Of a stretch of 45,170 bases of DNA, positions 6,475 to 14,933 are shown piece by piece (position 1 is the stretch's first letter; each line of letters opens with the position of its first letter). The position numbers were made by a program, and so were the translations under genes. The stretch lies in the NCBI GenBank assembly GCA_028824125.1, contig JAPPES010000019.1:1-45170 (forward strand). The letters run 5' to 3'. Below the pieces are notes generated by a model, which worked only from the letters and a program-made list of their open reading frames with translations, did no database searches and was not told the DNA's origin. This DNA is from Candidatus Poribacteria bacterium (GTDB taxonomy: Bacteria; Poribacteria; WGA-4E; WGA-3G).

Positions 6475-7995
6475 ATGAGAAGGGACTGGAGTAATACTTA
6501 TGAAGAACACTTAATCATTGAAATTGTCATTGACCACAGTATCAATACGCTACCGAAACTCAATGAAGATATTGTTGAGGAATACCGACAAGCCATCCGC
6601 GATTATGGTGAAGATGACTGGCAAAAAGAATGGTTGGAATTCCCGAAAATCACCGCAGATAAACATCTCTGGTCAGGGTTTCATACCATTGAGGCTGTCA
6701 AACGCGAATTCGGAGAACAACACCGCGTGGAATTTGAGGTGGAAGGCAAAACACGTGACGAGGCACTGCTGCTCGCGACACAAGAGAACGGTAAACGCGG
6801 ACGCAGGCGTACCAACGAGGAAAAACGCATTGCCGTGCTACGCTGGCTCACCCACAAAAAAGGGAAAATCTGGGCAAACGCGCATATCGCCACGCAATGT
6901 AACGTTTCCGCTCAACTTGTCGGAGAAATCGTCAAAAATCTCACTATAAATAATGATAGTGAGATTTACGATCCCACGTATAAAAGACCCAGTAAGTTAA
7001 AGTATATCAACAAATACGGCAAGCAGGCGACAATGGAAACAAAGTCTATCGGAAACAACACACAGGTTGAACAGAGTTTAGACGCAGATACACGCCAACG
7101 CTATATTGATGATTACGTTGAATTGATACTCCGCGAGGCACATATCCCCTGGGCATTGCTGACCAACGCAAAAGATGAAGCTATACACAAACTCGGTATC
7201 CATAACACAACGGAACACGAGATTTTATCCCAACTCGGTATCCAATCAAAGTATAATATGTCTGAACTGGAAATCAACGATTTTACCGAAGCTGCACGGA
7301 TAGCGGCTGCCACAGCGGTGCAGAAAATGCGAGCTGCCTTATTCAAGAAATCTGAAGCGATGTGGCAGAAAGCACTTGATGCCGACTTCTATAAGTTTGA
7401 TAACTACACACAACTCATAGAAAATCTCGGATACGCTCGCAGCAATGAAGATGAACAGGATGAGGTGTTCGCAATACTCAGCCAGACACCCATTGAAAAC
7501 CCTGATAAAATGGTCAAGGGATTCTCTGTCTCGCGGTTCCGGCACTGGATGGATATGATAAGCCACTGGAACCGCAACCTAACGTCTCTGTTTGAACCCG
7601 ATGAACAAGGATGCCAATGGGCCCTCAGTCGCAAACTCCATAATGATGGCACGCTACAAGAACTTGACATCAAAGAGACGGCTGCTGAATATAATCTCAC
7701 GGAAGATAGAGTGCGCGCCCTTGTCTTTCATGTTGAATCGGATGCACAACAAGAGATGGTTGAGATTATTCATAACCGCTTTGAAAGCATCACAGAAGAT
7801 ACCGAGTATATCGCCAAAGGATTTAAGAAAATGAAAGCCTCAGGCAACGCGCAGGCTTTAGAGGCTTCCGCAGATGCTATCCTTGAAAACGCCAAAGTCG
7901 TTGACAAGATTACGGAACTGATACAATCGGTTCAACAGTTCGTTGACAGTATGGACAAACAGCAAGAACAAGAAAATGACGGGACGGATGCATAG
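6475..7995 (+). CDS. ParB/sulfiredoxin-like DNA-binding protein
   Basis: 506 aa, ATG preceded by gaggagg. Residues about 15-100 resemble the ParB/Srx domain: a part on preferred parameters (INTLPKLNEDIVEEYRQAIR), then DKHLWSGFHTIEAVKREFG, the position of the usual D-G-x-H-R-x-A motif, then EGKTRDEALLLATQENGKRG. A following HTH-like stretch (IWANAHIATQCNVSAQLVGE) supports DNA binding. The remainder to 506 is helical and ends in a polar coiled tail. ParB/Srx proteins act in partition or as regulators and nucleases on mobile elements. It is 8.5 kb from the ParA gene, so it need not be its partner. RNA copy D lies immediately upstream. A hairpin (GGGACGG/CCGTCCC) spans its stop codon. Confidence 0.6.
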   Translation: MRRDWSNTYEEHLIIEIVIDHSINTLPKLNEDIVEEYRQAIRDYGEDDWQKEWLEFPKITADKHLWSGFHTIEAVKREFGEQHRVEFEVEGKTRDEALLLATQENGKRGRRRTNEEKRIAVLRWLTHKKGKIWANAHIATQCNVSAQLVGEIVKNLTINNDSEIYDPTYKRPSKLKYINKYGKQATMETKSIGNNTQVEQSLDADTRQRYIDDYVELILREAHIPWALLTNAKDEAIHKLGIHNTTEHEILSQLGIQSKYNMSELEINDFTEAARIAAATAVQKMRAALFKKSEAMWQKALDADFYKFDNYTQLIENLGYARSNEDEQDEVFAILSQTPIENPDKMVKGFSVSRFRHWMDMISHWNRNLTSLFEPDEQGCQWALSRKLHNDGTLQELDIKETAAEYNLTEDRVRALVFHVESDAQQEMVEIIHNRFESITEDTEYIAKGFKKMKASGNAQALEASADAILENAKVVDKITELIQSVQQFVDSMDKQQEQENDGTDA

Positions 7996-8034
7996 CCGTC
8001 CCGCGTATCTCTACATCTATCAGAAAGGTGCAGT

Positions 8035-8412
8035 ATGGACAACAGATTACCGCCAAAACAACAGAAATTACAAGACTGGCTTACACACCCAAACACGCCA
8101 AAAGATGCGTGGAAAACGCTGAAAACGGACGAAATTAGCAACGCTACCGGTCTGTCGGCTGGATACATCAGTCAGATACTCATAAAAGTTGTCGCGCTCA
8201 CTTATGGGCTGGAGTTCGGTGAGGCGGAACAACTACGCGCGGCAGCACGGGCAGGCAACAAAGGCACACCCACGCCCCCCGAAACGATTGAACAGATAAA
8301 TCAACTCCTCAAAGAGAAATCGAGAGGCGAGGTTGCACAGATACTTGACATCAGTTATTCTACAGTCGCACGCCACGATCAAAAGAGAAAACGCAGACGC
8401 AAGAAAAAATGA
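8035..8412 (+). CDS. Helix-turn-helix protein, 125 aa
   Basis: Two HTH-like segments are visible: TDEISNATGLSAGYISQILI in the first half and GEVAQILDISYSTVARHDQK near the end, followed by a very basic tail (KRKRRRKKK). This suggests a small DNA-binding regulator, perhaps controlling the backbone operon it terminates. It starts 39 bases after the ParB-like gene with agaaaggtg upstream of ATG. The exact family is not recognised. Confidence 0.65.
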   Translation: MDNRLPPKQQKLQDWLTHPNTPKDAWKTLKTDEISNATGLSAGYISQILIKVVALTYGLEFGEAEQLRAAARAGNKGTPTPPETIEQINQLLKEKSRGEVAQILDISYSTVARHDQKRKRRRKKK

Positions 8413-8449
8413 GAGGCAGGGAACCGATATATTACTTGCCTCTCATTTT
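8406..8449. terminator. Bidirectional terminator between convergent genes
   Basis: A 13-bp perfect stem AAAATGAGAGGCA (8406-8418) with TGCCTCTCATTTT (8437-8449) sits at the meeting point of the + operon (stop 8412) and the minus-strand gene (stop 8459). The stem's A and T ends supply a U-rich 3' end in both directions. Confidence 0.8.
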
Positions 8450-8458
8450 CGCTATGTT

Positions 8459-8803
8459 CTACTGTGTTGAACTATATCTCGCGCGTGTAATACGAAAAAG
8501 AATGCAGAATCGCTCTGGCGAGTCGTCAAAATATCCGCGCAGCGGTAGAAGCAGGCGATAATGGTCAAAGATGTCTGTAGGCGGACTGTATGTAGAAATC
8601 TTAGCACCAAAAAAACGCTCCAGCTGCGATGCATAAGTCTTGAATATGCGTTCCTCATTTTGTCCTATCTTGATACCAGTCGCAAACCCTAAAGCAACTG
8701 CAGAAACTGCATGAGCAGCCTCCTTGTTCATACCACATGTTTCAACGCCAGCAACCTCAATCTGATACTTCAAAACGCCATTTTCAATATGTGCATAATT
8801 CAT
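8459..8803 (-). CDS. Hypothetical protein, 114 aa
   Basis: Only gene of this part on the minus strand, convergent with the backbone operon. Mixed alpha/beta sequence with a small-residue helix (AAHAVSAVALGFATGIKIG) that is too polar at its ends for a clear membrane span. No good Shine-Dalgarno site precedes the ATG, so the start is uncertain. Family unknown. Confidence 0.5.
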   Translation of the reverse strand: MNYAHIENGVLKYQIEVAGVETCGMNKEAAHAVSAVALGFATGIKIGQNEERIFKTYASQLERFFGAKISTYSPPTDIFDHYRLLLPLRGYFDDSPERFCILFRITRARYSSTQ

Positions 8804-8824
8804 TATAAAATCTTACGGTGACTA

Positions 8825-8931
8825 CTGACGTAGCCGTTAAAGCCTGTTATAATTTAGGCTTGCATTAAGTTAACAACACATTTCCAATTTTGTGTTGTTC
8901 ACCGAAAGGTACGCCTGACCGCGTGCCTTTC
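8825..8931 (+). promoter_or_regulatory. Promoter and structured 5' leader before the HNH gene
   Basis: Promoter-like hexamers CTGACG (8825-8830) and TATAAT (8848-8853) with a 17-base spacer. Downstream are two strong hairpins: AACAACACA/TGTGTTGTT (8872-8899) and an 11-bp stem GAAAGGTACGC/GCGTGCCTTTC (8904-8931, one G-T pair). The gap 8804-9117 holds no gene. The leader may regulate the HNH gene or form a small RNA on its own. Confidence 0.5.
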
Positions 8932-9117
8932 AATCAACATATTTTCTTATAGTATAGCATGTTTTCTGATCCAAATCATTCATTTATGGTAGACTCACAA
9001 TATAAACATTGATATGCTCAGCAGTCTCAAGTATAATGGTAATCATGAGACGCAATAAGTCGTTTTGAACTGGAGAATTACTGGAAAACACCTGAAAATG
9101 AGGAGGTTCCTAAAGAA

Positions 9118-9792
9118 ATGGCAAAAAATGTGTTAACACGGGTTTATGAAATGACTGGAAAAGCAGGGACAATCTGTCCGAATGTGCCTGACAATCCAAA
9201 CCCATCCCCCTATAAACTCTGTAGAGGCGATTTTGATGATGAAGCGATGCTAATGTATATGGCAAGCTCTCAAGAGGATTTAAATAAGCTTGAAGCTTGT
9301 GATTACGCAGGTGATATTGGTGTAATAACTGGAGAGGAAATTTGTCCCATAAACCTAATCACAAATTGGCATTATTACATCATGGAATGGTATGACGCGT
9401 TTCCTAACATTCGTGTAGGAGATATAAAGAATCCTCGCTATAAACATTATCTACGTTCAGATGCGTGGAAGCGCAAAAGGAACGCAGTAATGGAGCGTGC
9501 AAAACTTACAGTAGTGACTGGTAATCCAGTTTTGCAAATTGCTTACACTGGTTCTGGCAAGCGCGTTGAACTTATCAAATTCCAAACGGTGGAGTGGACA
9601 TCCATTTGTGAAAAAGAAGGTTGCTCAAACACAGCTACAGTTGCACATCATCTCACGTATAAGAATATAGGAAAGGAAAATCTTGAGGATTTACAAGCAC
9701 TTTGTAGAGACTGCCACTGGTATAAAGAACATAATCATGGCAGAAACCCCAGGCGTTTTGAAACGTTAGATGGCCGAATAGTCCTGTTTTAA
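9118..9792 (+). CDS. HNH endonuclease
   Basis: 224 aa, ATG with gaggagg upstream. The C-terminal half has the phage-type HNH layout: YLRSDAWKRKRNAVMERAK, zinc-binding C-x4-C (CEKEGC), the catalytic histidines in AHHLTYKNIGKE, then DLQALCRDCHWYKEH with the second Cys pair and final His. The N-terminal 100 residues carry a separate region containing CPINLITNWHYYIMEW of unknown role. HNH proteins of this type cut DNA and occur in phages, homing elements and defence systems. It stands alone after a long leader, so the role is open: element mobility, packaging-like nicking or defence. Confidence 0.85.
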   Translation: MAKNVLTRVYEMTGKAGTICPNVPDNPNPSPYKLCRGDFDDEAMLMYMASSQEDLNKLEACDYAGDIGVITGEEICPINLITNWHYYIMEWYDAFPNIRVGDIKNPRYKHYLRSDAWKRKRNAVMERAKLTVVTGNPVLQIAYTGSGKRVELIKFQTVEWTSICEKEGCSNTATVAHHLTYKNIGKENLEDLQALCRDCHWYKEHNHGRNPRRFETLDGRIVLF

Positions 9793-9840
9793 ATGAAATA
9801 CAGATACCTTTCTTATATTCACTGACAGGGGGTGGTATCG

Positions 9841-10353
9841 GTGAGGCAGGAAGCGGTTTACGCGAAAGCGTTGGAGCATGAAATACTCGCGGACTATGAA
9901 GAACAGCAGCTTCTACGTGAGACCCAAGCGGGTGATGAGAATGCGCGTGAAAGGTTGATACTTGCGAACTTACGCCTCGTCCGTTTTGTCGTGCAGCAGT
10001 ATGAAAACTTTGAGTTGGGTATCTCTGCGGACGATTTGATGGCAGATGGTATTGTCGGGCTTTGCACAGCGATTTCTAATTACGATCTCGACTTCGGCAC
10101 GCGGCTCTCCACTTATGCTACGCTTGCGATACATCACGCAGTTGCACGCAGCAGTTTCCTGAACGGGACTATCCGCTTGCCGGAGCATGTCATGGCAGGT
10201 GAAGGCGAGACAATACCGTTTTTGAACCCTGCGGAAATACCGATGAAAAAACGCGAACTCAAACGCAGAAAACGCCGCCACAAGACAGAACCGACAGACA
10301 CTCACATACAGCAGCTCAACCTCTTTGAATCCGCAGACACACACGATCAGTAA
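9841..10353 (+). CDS. Sigma-70-like protein reduced to region 2
   Basis: I prefer GTG 9841 because aggggg at 9826-9831 then has proper spacing; GTG 9832 is also in frame. Residues about 15-105 match sigma regions 1.2 to 2.3: EEQQLLRETQAGDENARERL, ANLRLVRFVVQQYENFE, then DDLMADGIVGLCTAISNYD and the aromatic-rich region 2.3 (GTRLSTYATLAIHHAVARS). Regions 3 and 4 are absent; after IRLPEH the protein ends in a basic tail (MKKRELKRRKRRHK). It would bind core RNA polymerase and the -10 element but cannot read a -35 by itself. It may work with a partner or as a modified sigma of the element. The next gene starts three bases after its stop. Confidence 0.8.
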   Translation: MRQEAVYAKALEHEILADYEEQQLLRETQAGDENARERLILANLRLVRFVVQQYENFELGISADDLMADGIVGLCTAISNYDLDFGTRLSTYATLAIHHAVARSSFLNGTIRLPEHVMAGEGETIPFLNPAEIPMKKRELKRRKRRHKTEPTDTHIQQLNLFESADTHDQ

Positions 10354-10355
10354 CC

Positions 10356-10964
10356 ATGAAACGAAAACGCGGAAAGAAAAGAGCAGAAAACGAGTTACCG
10401 CTTGAGATACGACAAACAGCCATCACACTGAATATGAACTATGTAGATGTATCCCCGCTACGTTTAGAAAGACTGCTACCGCCGCTACCCGAATTTGATG
10501 AAAGTCGCTTAGGCGGACACTATTGTCTGCCGCAAACACAAAAATATTGTGCTTACCAAGTTCAGCAGGATAGCGGGGATGTGTTTATCTTTTTCCTCAC
10601 GCGTTGGAAACAACGCCGCGGTATACATCTACACCGGCTGCTACAAACACCCACCCCTGCCTATTCTCCGGTTGTTTTCGCTCTAACACATAACGCAGAG
10701 ATGCTAAACTTTTACGAAAAGTTAGGGTATGATATACCCTGGCACCAAATATTAGAAATAAAATGGGACGCATTCTCTCAGTTGATGATAAAACTATTGA
10801 CTGAATCGTTACAAAGTCTGCTTATCTCCCCGGAACCCGACACCGATGATTGTCTCGCATATAGCGGTGATTTGCGATGGGTGCCTGAACTGTATCGCGA
10901 TGTTATGCATCGGATCGGCACAAAACCATCTGATGCCGAGTGGCGTGCGAAAATAGAAAGGTAA
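10356..10964 (+). CDS. Hypothetical protein, possibly GNAT-like
   Basis: 202 aa with a very basic N-terminus (KRKRGKKR). The segment ALTHNAEMLNFYEKLGYDIP resembles the C-terminal GNAT signature in which an Asn-containing helix leads to FYEKLGF, but the acetyl-CoA loop Q/RxxGxG/A is not clear (KQRRGIHLHRL may be a remnant). It starts three bases after the region-2 sigma gene, so the two are cotranslated, and ends ten bases before the MBL RNase. Function uncertain. Confidence 0.6.
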   Translation: MKRKRGKKRAENELPLEIRQTAITLNMNYVDVSPLRLERLLPPLPEFDESRLGGHYCLPQTQKYCAYQVQQDSGDVFIFFLTRWKQRRGIHLHRLLQTPTPAYSPVVFALTHNAEMLNFYEKLGYDIPWHQILEIKWDAFSQLMIKLLTESLQSLLISPEPDTDDCLAYSGDLRWVPELYRDVMHRIGTKPSDAEWRAKIER

Positions 10965-10974
10965 GACCTCAAAA

Positions 10975-12513
10975 ATGAATTATGTCTTTTTAGGGGGCGC
11001 GGGTGAAGTCGGCAGCTCCTGCATGCTCCTCTCGGTTGCTGGTCGCTATCTCCTCTTTGACTGCGGCATACGCGTCAATCAGACAGGGCGTGACGCATTA
11101 CCTGACCTTGAGTTTCTCAAACAGAGTGCGCCGACTTTAGATGCGATCTTTGTGTCGCATGCACACGCTGACCATGTAGGCGCATTACCGATGGCGCACG
11201 CGCTCTATCCGAACGCGCCGATCTACGCAACAGTAGGGACACAACGTCTGTCGTCTGTTATGCTCACCAACGCTGTGCGCGTGATGGAAACTGAAGCGGA
11301 AGATACCCTTTTCAAACAAGAAGCCGTTGACACTACATTGGCGCGGATACAGACGCTTGAAAGTGGACAGTGGATAGAACTATGGGACGGCTGGCGTGTA
11401 CAGTTTATCCGATCCGGACACATTTTAGGGGCTGTCAGTATCTACCTTGAAACACCTGAAGGTAAGTTCTTTTATAGTGGTGATATTTCTACTTTCCATC
11501 AAAAAACGATTGACGGACTAAGTGACATAACTTCACTACCTGCTCCCGATTTCATGGTGTGTGAAGCAACTTATGGGGACGGACTTCACCCGTCGCGAAC
11601 AGAAGAAGAAGTGAAACTGGCGAAAGCGGTCGCGGACGTTATTCAAGACGGTGGGAGTGTGCTGATACCAAGTTTCGCACTGGGACGCGCACAGGAAATC
11701 ATACTCATTCTCAAAGACGCAATGATCAGTCAGAATATACCCGTATTCCCTGTTATTACCGATGGATTGGTCAACTCCATTTGCGCGGTATACGAAAGCC
11801 TGACAGAGTCTCTCGGCACGAAACTTCAAAAAAATATCAAAAACGCCCGCCAACCCGTTTTCTTCTATAAAAACTTCACCCGTGCGCGCTTAGGTGAACA
11901 AGAGGCTATCCTGAAGAATGAGACACCCAAGTGTATTATCGCCAGCTCCGGTATGCTCACCGGCGGTGCATCGGTGACGTATGCCAAAGGATTGGCTGCT
12001 CACGAAAAAAATGCTATCTTTTTGTCTGGGTATCAAGACGCTGAATCGCCAGGAAGGAAACTACAAGCACTACAATCAGGGGATACACTCAATTTTGCTG
12101 ACGGAACATGCGTCGATGTCAAATGTCGCGTTGAGCGGTTTCATCTATCGGCTCACAGCGATCAAGTACAACTCACCTCGGTTATCAAAACTATAAACCC
12201 GAAAGCCGTTGCATTGGTTCACGGGGAAGAAACCGCCCTCAAAGCACTCAAGGAAAAGTTGATCCGTAAATATCCGGTTACTTGCCCCTATAATAAACAG
12301 ATTTTATCGACGACGGATTTTCCTGAGTGGGTTTCTCCGACAGCACGGGCGCAAATGGAAAAAAAGGCTGTCCTTAATGTCAGTGTCCAAATAAACGGGG
12401 ACACAATCGCTTTAGATGGACACACACAACAAACACCACGATGGCAGGAATTCGCTCAAGGTGAACATACCGCAACACTCAAAGGCGATAGATTGATCAT
12501 TCGCAAAAAATAA
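10975..12513 (+). CDS. Beta-CASP metallo-beta-lactamase ribonuclease
   Basis: 512 aa. Residues 62-67 give the zinc-binding HAHADH motif; further ligands are in SGHILGA and the aspartate in FFYSGDIS. The beta-CASP insertion follows (VLIPSFALGRAQE) and the terminal motif is FHLSAHSDQ with HGEE after it. This is the CPSF73-like (YSH1) class that cuts RNA, including endonuclease cleavage at structured or processing sites. The length and motif order fit a complete enzyme. Here it lies with a truncated sigma factor and downstream of many structured RNAs, so a role in processing element transcripts is attractive but inferred. A frameshifted copy of its central part lies at 15183-15440. Confidence 0.93.
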   Translation: MNYVFLGGAGEVGSSCMLLSVAGRYLLFDCGIRVNQTGRDALPDLEFLKQSAPTLDAIFVSHAHADHVGALPMAHALYPNAPIYATVGTQRLSSVMLTNAVRVMETEAEDTLFKQEAVDTTLARIQTLESGQWIELWDGWRVQFIRSGHILGAVSIYLETPEGKFFYSGDISTFHQKTIDGLSDITSLPAPDFMVCEATYGDGLHPSRTEEEVKLAKAVADVIQDGGSVLIPSFALGRAQEIILILKDAMISQNIPVFPVITDGLVNSICAVYESLTESLGTKLQKNIKNARQPVFFYKNFTRARLGEQEAILKNETPKCIIASSGMLTGGASVTYAKGLAAHEKNAIFLSGYQDAESPGRKLQALQSGDTLNFADGTCVDVKCRVERFHLSAHSDQVQLTSVIKTINPKAVALVHGEETALKALKEKLIRKYPVTCPYNKQILSTTDFPEWVSPTARAQMEKKAVLNVSVQINGDTIALDGHTQQTPRWQEFAQGEHTATLKGDRLIIRKK

Positions 12514-12528
12514 GATAAAGAGGTTTAT

Positions 12529-13548
12529 TCAGTTATTTCGCAACAACGCTTGCATCAGTTTGGGTATATCTTCCATCCTTTTTATCCCTTCTTGTAATGT
12601 TCCCTGCTGGTTTGCAAGCCAACTGAGGATTTGACTGATACCATAAGCGTTTGTCACGGGGGCGTTGACACCGGGCACCTCACCTTCCGAATTTGGAGTA
12701 GTCGCCAGATCGGTGTATTTCACCTTTTGGTTCTTCACTGGTACACTGACCATCTTGAATTTCGCATCTTTCCCTGTCTTTGCAATATGTTGCGTTCTGG
12801 CGGCAGCATGAATCCCCCACTTTTTAGACACAACGTTCTCAAGCCAATCTTCAATGTTCACTTGTGTTTCCCACCACTTCAGAAGTCGCTGCTTTTCTTT
12901 TTCAAATTGTTCTTTTGCAAACTGTTTCTGTAGAAACTTGCGGATGGCATCAACGTCCAACGTATCTGTGCGATGTATCTCTTTGAAATCAATGTTATCC
13001 CCGTAAATCAATCCGTTGCTACAAATCAGTCTATACCATAGCAACTTTATCTCTAAAGCTGTGATTTTATCAACCGAGTTCAAAGCGTTTACCGTCAGAT
13101 GAACAGGGTGTCCATCGCCAGGGTCAAAATATGTATAGACGGATGGATTATGACTATGGGCAGGTAATGTTAAGCTGAACCACATACGTTCTCCGTATTT
13201 CGTTAAGCTCAATTGTGCTTGAATCTGGTCAAGATCAAATCCGTTTTGTTGTAACACCTCTGCTAATGCATTGAGAACATCGTGGTGTTGAACGAGTTGA
13301 TATTCCTTTGAAACAATGCTCACCGGTATCTGCACAGTGTCATCATCGCTGCGCGTAGAAACGGATCTTTCATTATCCTTGATCCGATCCCGAACTATCA
13401 TAAACAGGTAAGGGTTTATACCTTCACCTTTAATCTCAAACGGGACTTTTTGAAAACGCGGTAAATGTTCGCGTAGTTCATTCAGCGTGCCTTTCGTGCT
13501 GATTATGTTTCTACTAAACCAGGTGAGATGACGGGGTAAGTGTATCAT
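12529..13548 (-). CDS. DUF932 plasmid/phage-type protein
   Basis: 339 aa. The layout fits DUF932 proteins common on plasmids and phages: an early PFEIKGEGINPYLFMIVRDR, then SKEYQLVQHHDVLNALAEVL (the typical statement on choosing values by Y-x-x-V-x-H), GERMWFSLTLP, DPGDGHPVHLTVNALNSVD, and LICSNGLIYG. These proteins are of unknown biochemical role and mark mobile DNA. It is convergent with the RNase gene (15 bases between stops). ATG is preceded by taggag. Probably the last gene of a minus-strand unit. Confidence 0.8.
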   Translation of the reverse strand: MIHLPRHLTWFSRNIISTKGTLNELREHLPRFQKVPFEIKGEGINPYLFMIVRDRIKDNERSVSTRSDDDTVQIPVSIVSKEYQLVQHHDVLNALAEVLQQNGFDLDQIQAQLSLTKYGERMWFSLTLPAHSHNPSVYTYFDPGDGHPVHLTVNALNSVDKITALEIKLLWYRLICSNGLIYGDNIDFKEIHRTDTLDVDAIRKFLQKQFAKEQFEKEKQRLLKWWETQVNIEDWLENVVSKKWGIHAAARTQHIAKTGKDAKFKMVSVPVKNQKVKYTDLATTPNSEGEVPGVNAPVTNAYGISQILSWLANQQGTLQEGIKRMEDIPKLMQALLRNN

Positions 13549-13737
13549 AAAAAAACTCCTATTTTATAGAACGCGATTACCATCGAAGGCTTCTGGTCAC
13601 TTCTGAAACAGGCTTGGTATATGGATCACACCATCATTATTCACAGTAGAATGGACGCCCCTGTATGTCGCAAAGGCGTGCATTGTCTATTGTGTCAAAG
13701 TATCTGTCAGGTGCTATCAAATATCGTTCCGATAGAG

Positions 13738-14004
13738 TTATGCATCATCAAAAGTCGGGGCTTTCCAATGACGTGTCTCGGATTCCTGGATAGCTTTCAT
13801 TAGAGATTCAAAAGCATTATCAAGTTCTTCTTCGGTTTTGAAGTCTATGGATACGGAAGGCATTCGAGCATTACTGCTAAATTCTATTTTAAGACTAAAG
13901 TCACTTTGTGAACTTGTTTCATGTTTATGCGTCTCAATTGAACGGCACATCGCCAAGTTTACTGCTTTTTTTCCATCGTCTTCGATGTATTCAACGAAAA
14001 ACAT
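13738..14004 (-). CDS. Small hypothetical protein, 88 aa
   Basis: Starts at ATG with aaaggagat just upstream. Short beta-beta pattern followed by a helix: SVSIDFKTEEELDNAFESLM. The protein at 41396-41617 has a similar plan (QVRFETVKEAELALDKLMEY), so the two may be distant paralogues. No catalytic motif. It lies between the secreted protein and the DUF932 gene on the same strand. The 189-base gap 13549-13737 holds nothing clear. Confidence 0.65.
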   Translation of the reverse strand: MFFVEYIEDDGKKAVNLAMCRSIETHKHETSSQSDFSLKIEFSSNARMPSVSIDFKTEEELDNAFESLMKAIQESETRHWKAPTFDDA

Positions 14005-14055
14005 AGGTTTTATCTCCTTTGGAGTGAGAGGGGCCGAAGTCCCTCGTTAGTTGGG

Positions 14056-14532
14056 TTATTCAAAAAACTCCCTTACAGGTTCTAATGTTTCAGTGTCGAA
14101 GGCAACAACAACACTTTTACAAAAGTGTTCTAAGTCACGGATATCACCAATGAAGACGCTTAATTCAGGATAAAGGTAGCTTGACCAATCAAGACTATTG
14201 CGTTGTAAGAAATTGACAGCAAATGCAATAGCATCTGATTTACGCTTTGTTTCTTTGTATTTACCTTGTAGAGCTACAATAACGATTTCAAAAGGTGGTT
14301 TGCTTTTGAGAGATACAATATCTACATCGTGCAATGATCTTAATTCACGTTTGACGTAGCTTTCTATGGAAGATTTTATCTGTTTATCATCACAAGTGAC
14401 GCTTACATATACCTTGAATTTGAAAGGTTCAGTCACAGGTGTAGCCTTTATCCCCTGTTGTGTATGCCCTATTTCGTTGAATGGCAGTATGCACAGGGTG
14501 AATAAACAGAAAGTTGTCAAAAGGCGTTTCAT
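14056..14532 (-). CDS. Secreted hypothetical protein, 158 aa
   Basis: N-terminus MKRLLTTFCLFTLCILPFNE is a signal peptide with a possible cleavage after the GHTQ region; no lipobox at a proper position. The mature part alternates beta strands and helices (FKVYVSVTCDDKQIKSSIES, FEIVIVALQGKYKETKR). ATG is preceded by aggag. The gene lies 125 bases downstream of the minus-strand structured leader with terminator, which makes it the probable regulated gene of that leader. Family unknown. Confidence 0.7.
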   Translation of the reverse strand: MKRLLTTFCLFTLCILPFNEIGHTQQGIKATPVTEPFKFKVYVSVTCDDKQIKSSIESYVKRELRSLHDVDIVSLKSKPPFEIVIVALQGKYKETKRKSDAIAFAVNFLQRNSLDWSSYLYPELSVFIGDIRDLEHFCKSVVVAFDTETLEPVREFFE

Positions 14533-14579
14533 TGTAATAACTCCTTGTGGTGTAGTGGGGGTATCCCCCTACCGCTCAT

Positions 14580-14612
14580 GAACTCGGTAAAGCGTGAGTT
14601 CCATTTTTTTTC
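14580..14612 (+). terminator. Possible + strand terminator
   Basis: Stem GAACTC (14580-14585) with GAGTTC (14596-14601) followed by an A and then eight T. No + strand gene ends nearby, so it may stop antisense transcription into the leader, or be an arm of an alternative structure. Confidence 0.35.
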
Positions 14613-14656
14613 CAGTTTGATTCATGAACCATCTAAATAACAGAGCATTCCTTGCT

Positions 14657-14868
14657 TAAAAAATAGAGGCAGGTAACTATTGCTACCTACCTCTAATCTT
14701 CGATAAATCGAAATATGTTATGGTGTCCCTCATACCAGTTTGTCGCCAGTCACGCGCGCCTTCTTTAAAAAATGATGGGCGCCCCTGGCGACGAAACCGT
14801 AACTTACCTAACAAGAATATGTTAGATAATAAGGACACCCCTTTATGGTAAGTTACAAGTTCCGTCAA
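14657..14868 (-). ncRNA. Structured leader RNA or sRNA with pseudoknot and terminator
   Basis: Read on the minus strand: stem 14856-14847 with 14808-14799 (GTAACTTACC, 10 bp), inside it CTAACA/TGTTAG (14825-14820 with 14813-14808); long stem GTTTGTCGCCAG 14738-14749 with 14785-14797 (one bulge) closing an inner GGCGC/GCGCC helix (14778-14782 with 14756-14760). GGACACC 14833-14839 can pair with GGTGTCC 14722-14728 across these stems, a pseudoknot. A 12-position hairpin (14664-14695, one mismatch) followed by six U ends it. It could be a riboswitch-like leader of the secreted protein gene or an independent sRNA. No known class is recognised. Confidence 0.65.
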
Positions 14869-14873
14869 GTTGT

Positions 14874-14903
14874 ATTATAACATGTATTTGGGGATGTATG
14901 CAA
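14874..14903 (-). promoter_or_regulatory. Sigma70-type promoter of the structured RNA
   Basis: On the minus strand TTGCAT (14903-14898) and a perfect TATAAT (14879-14874) are separated by 18 bases. Transcription would start at about 14868, exactly at the 5' edge of the structured region. Confidence 0.65.
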
Positions 14904-14933
14904 GGATTTTGTCTTGTGTGAGACAGTTATTGG

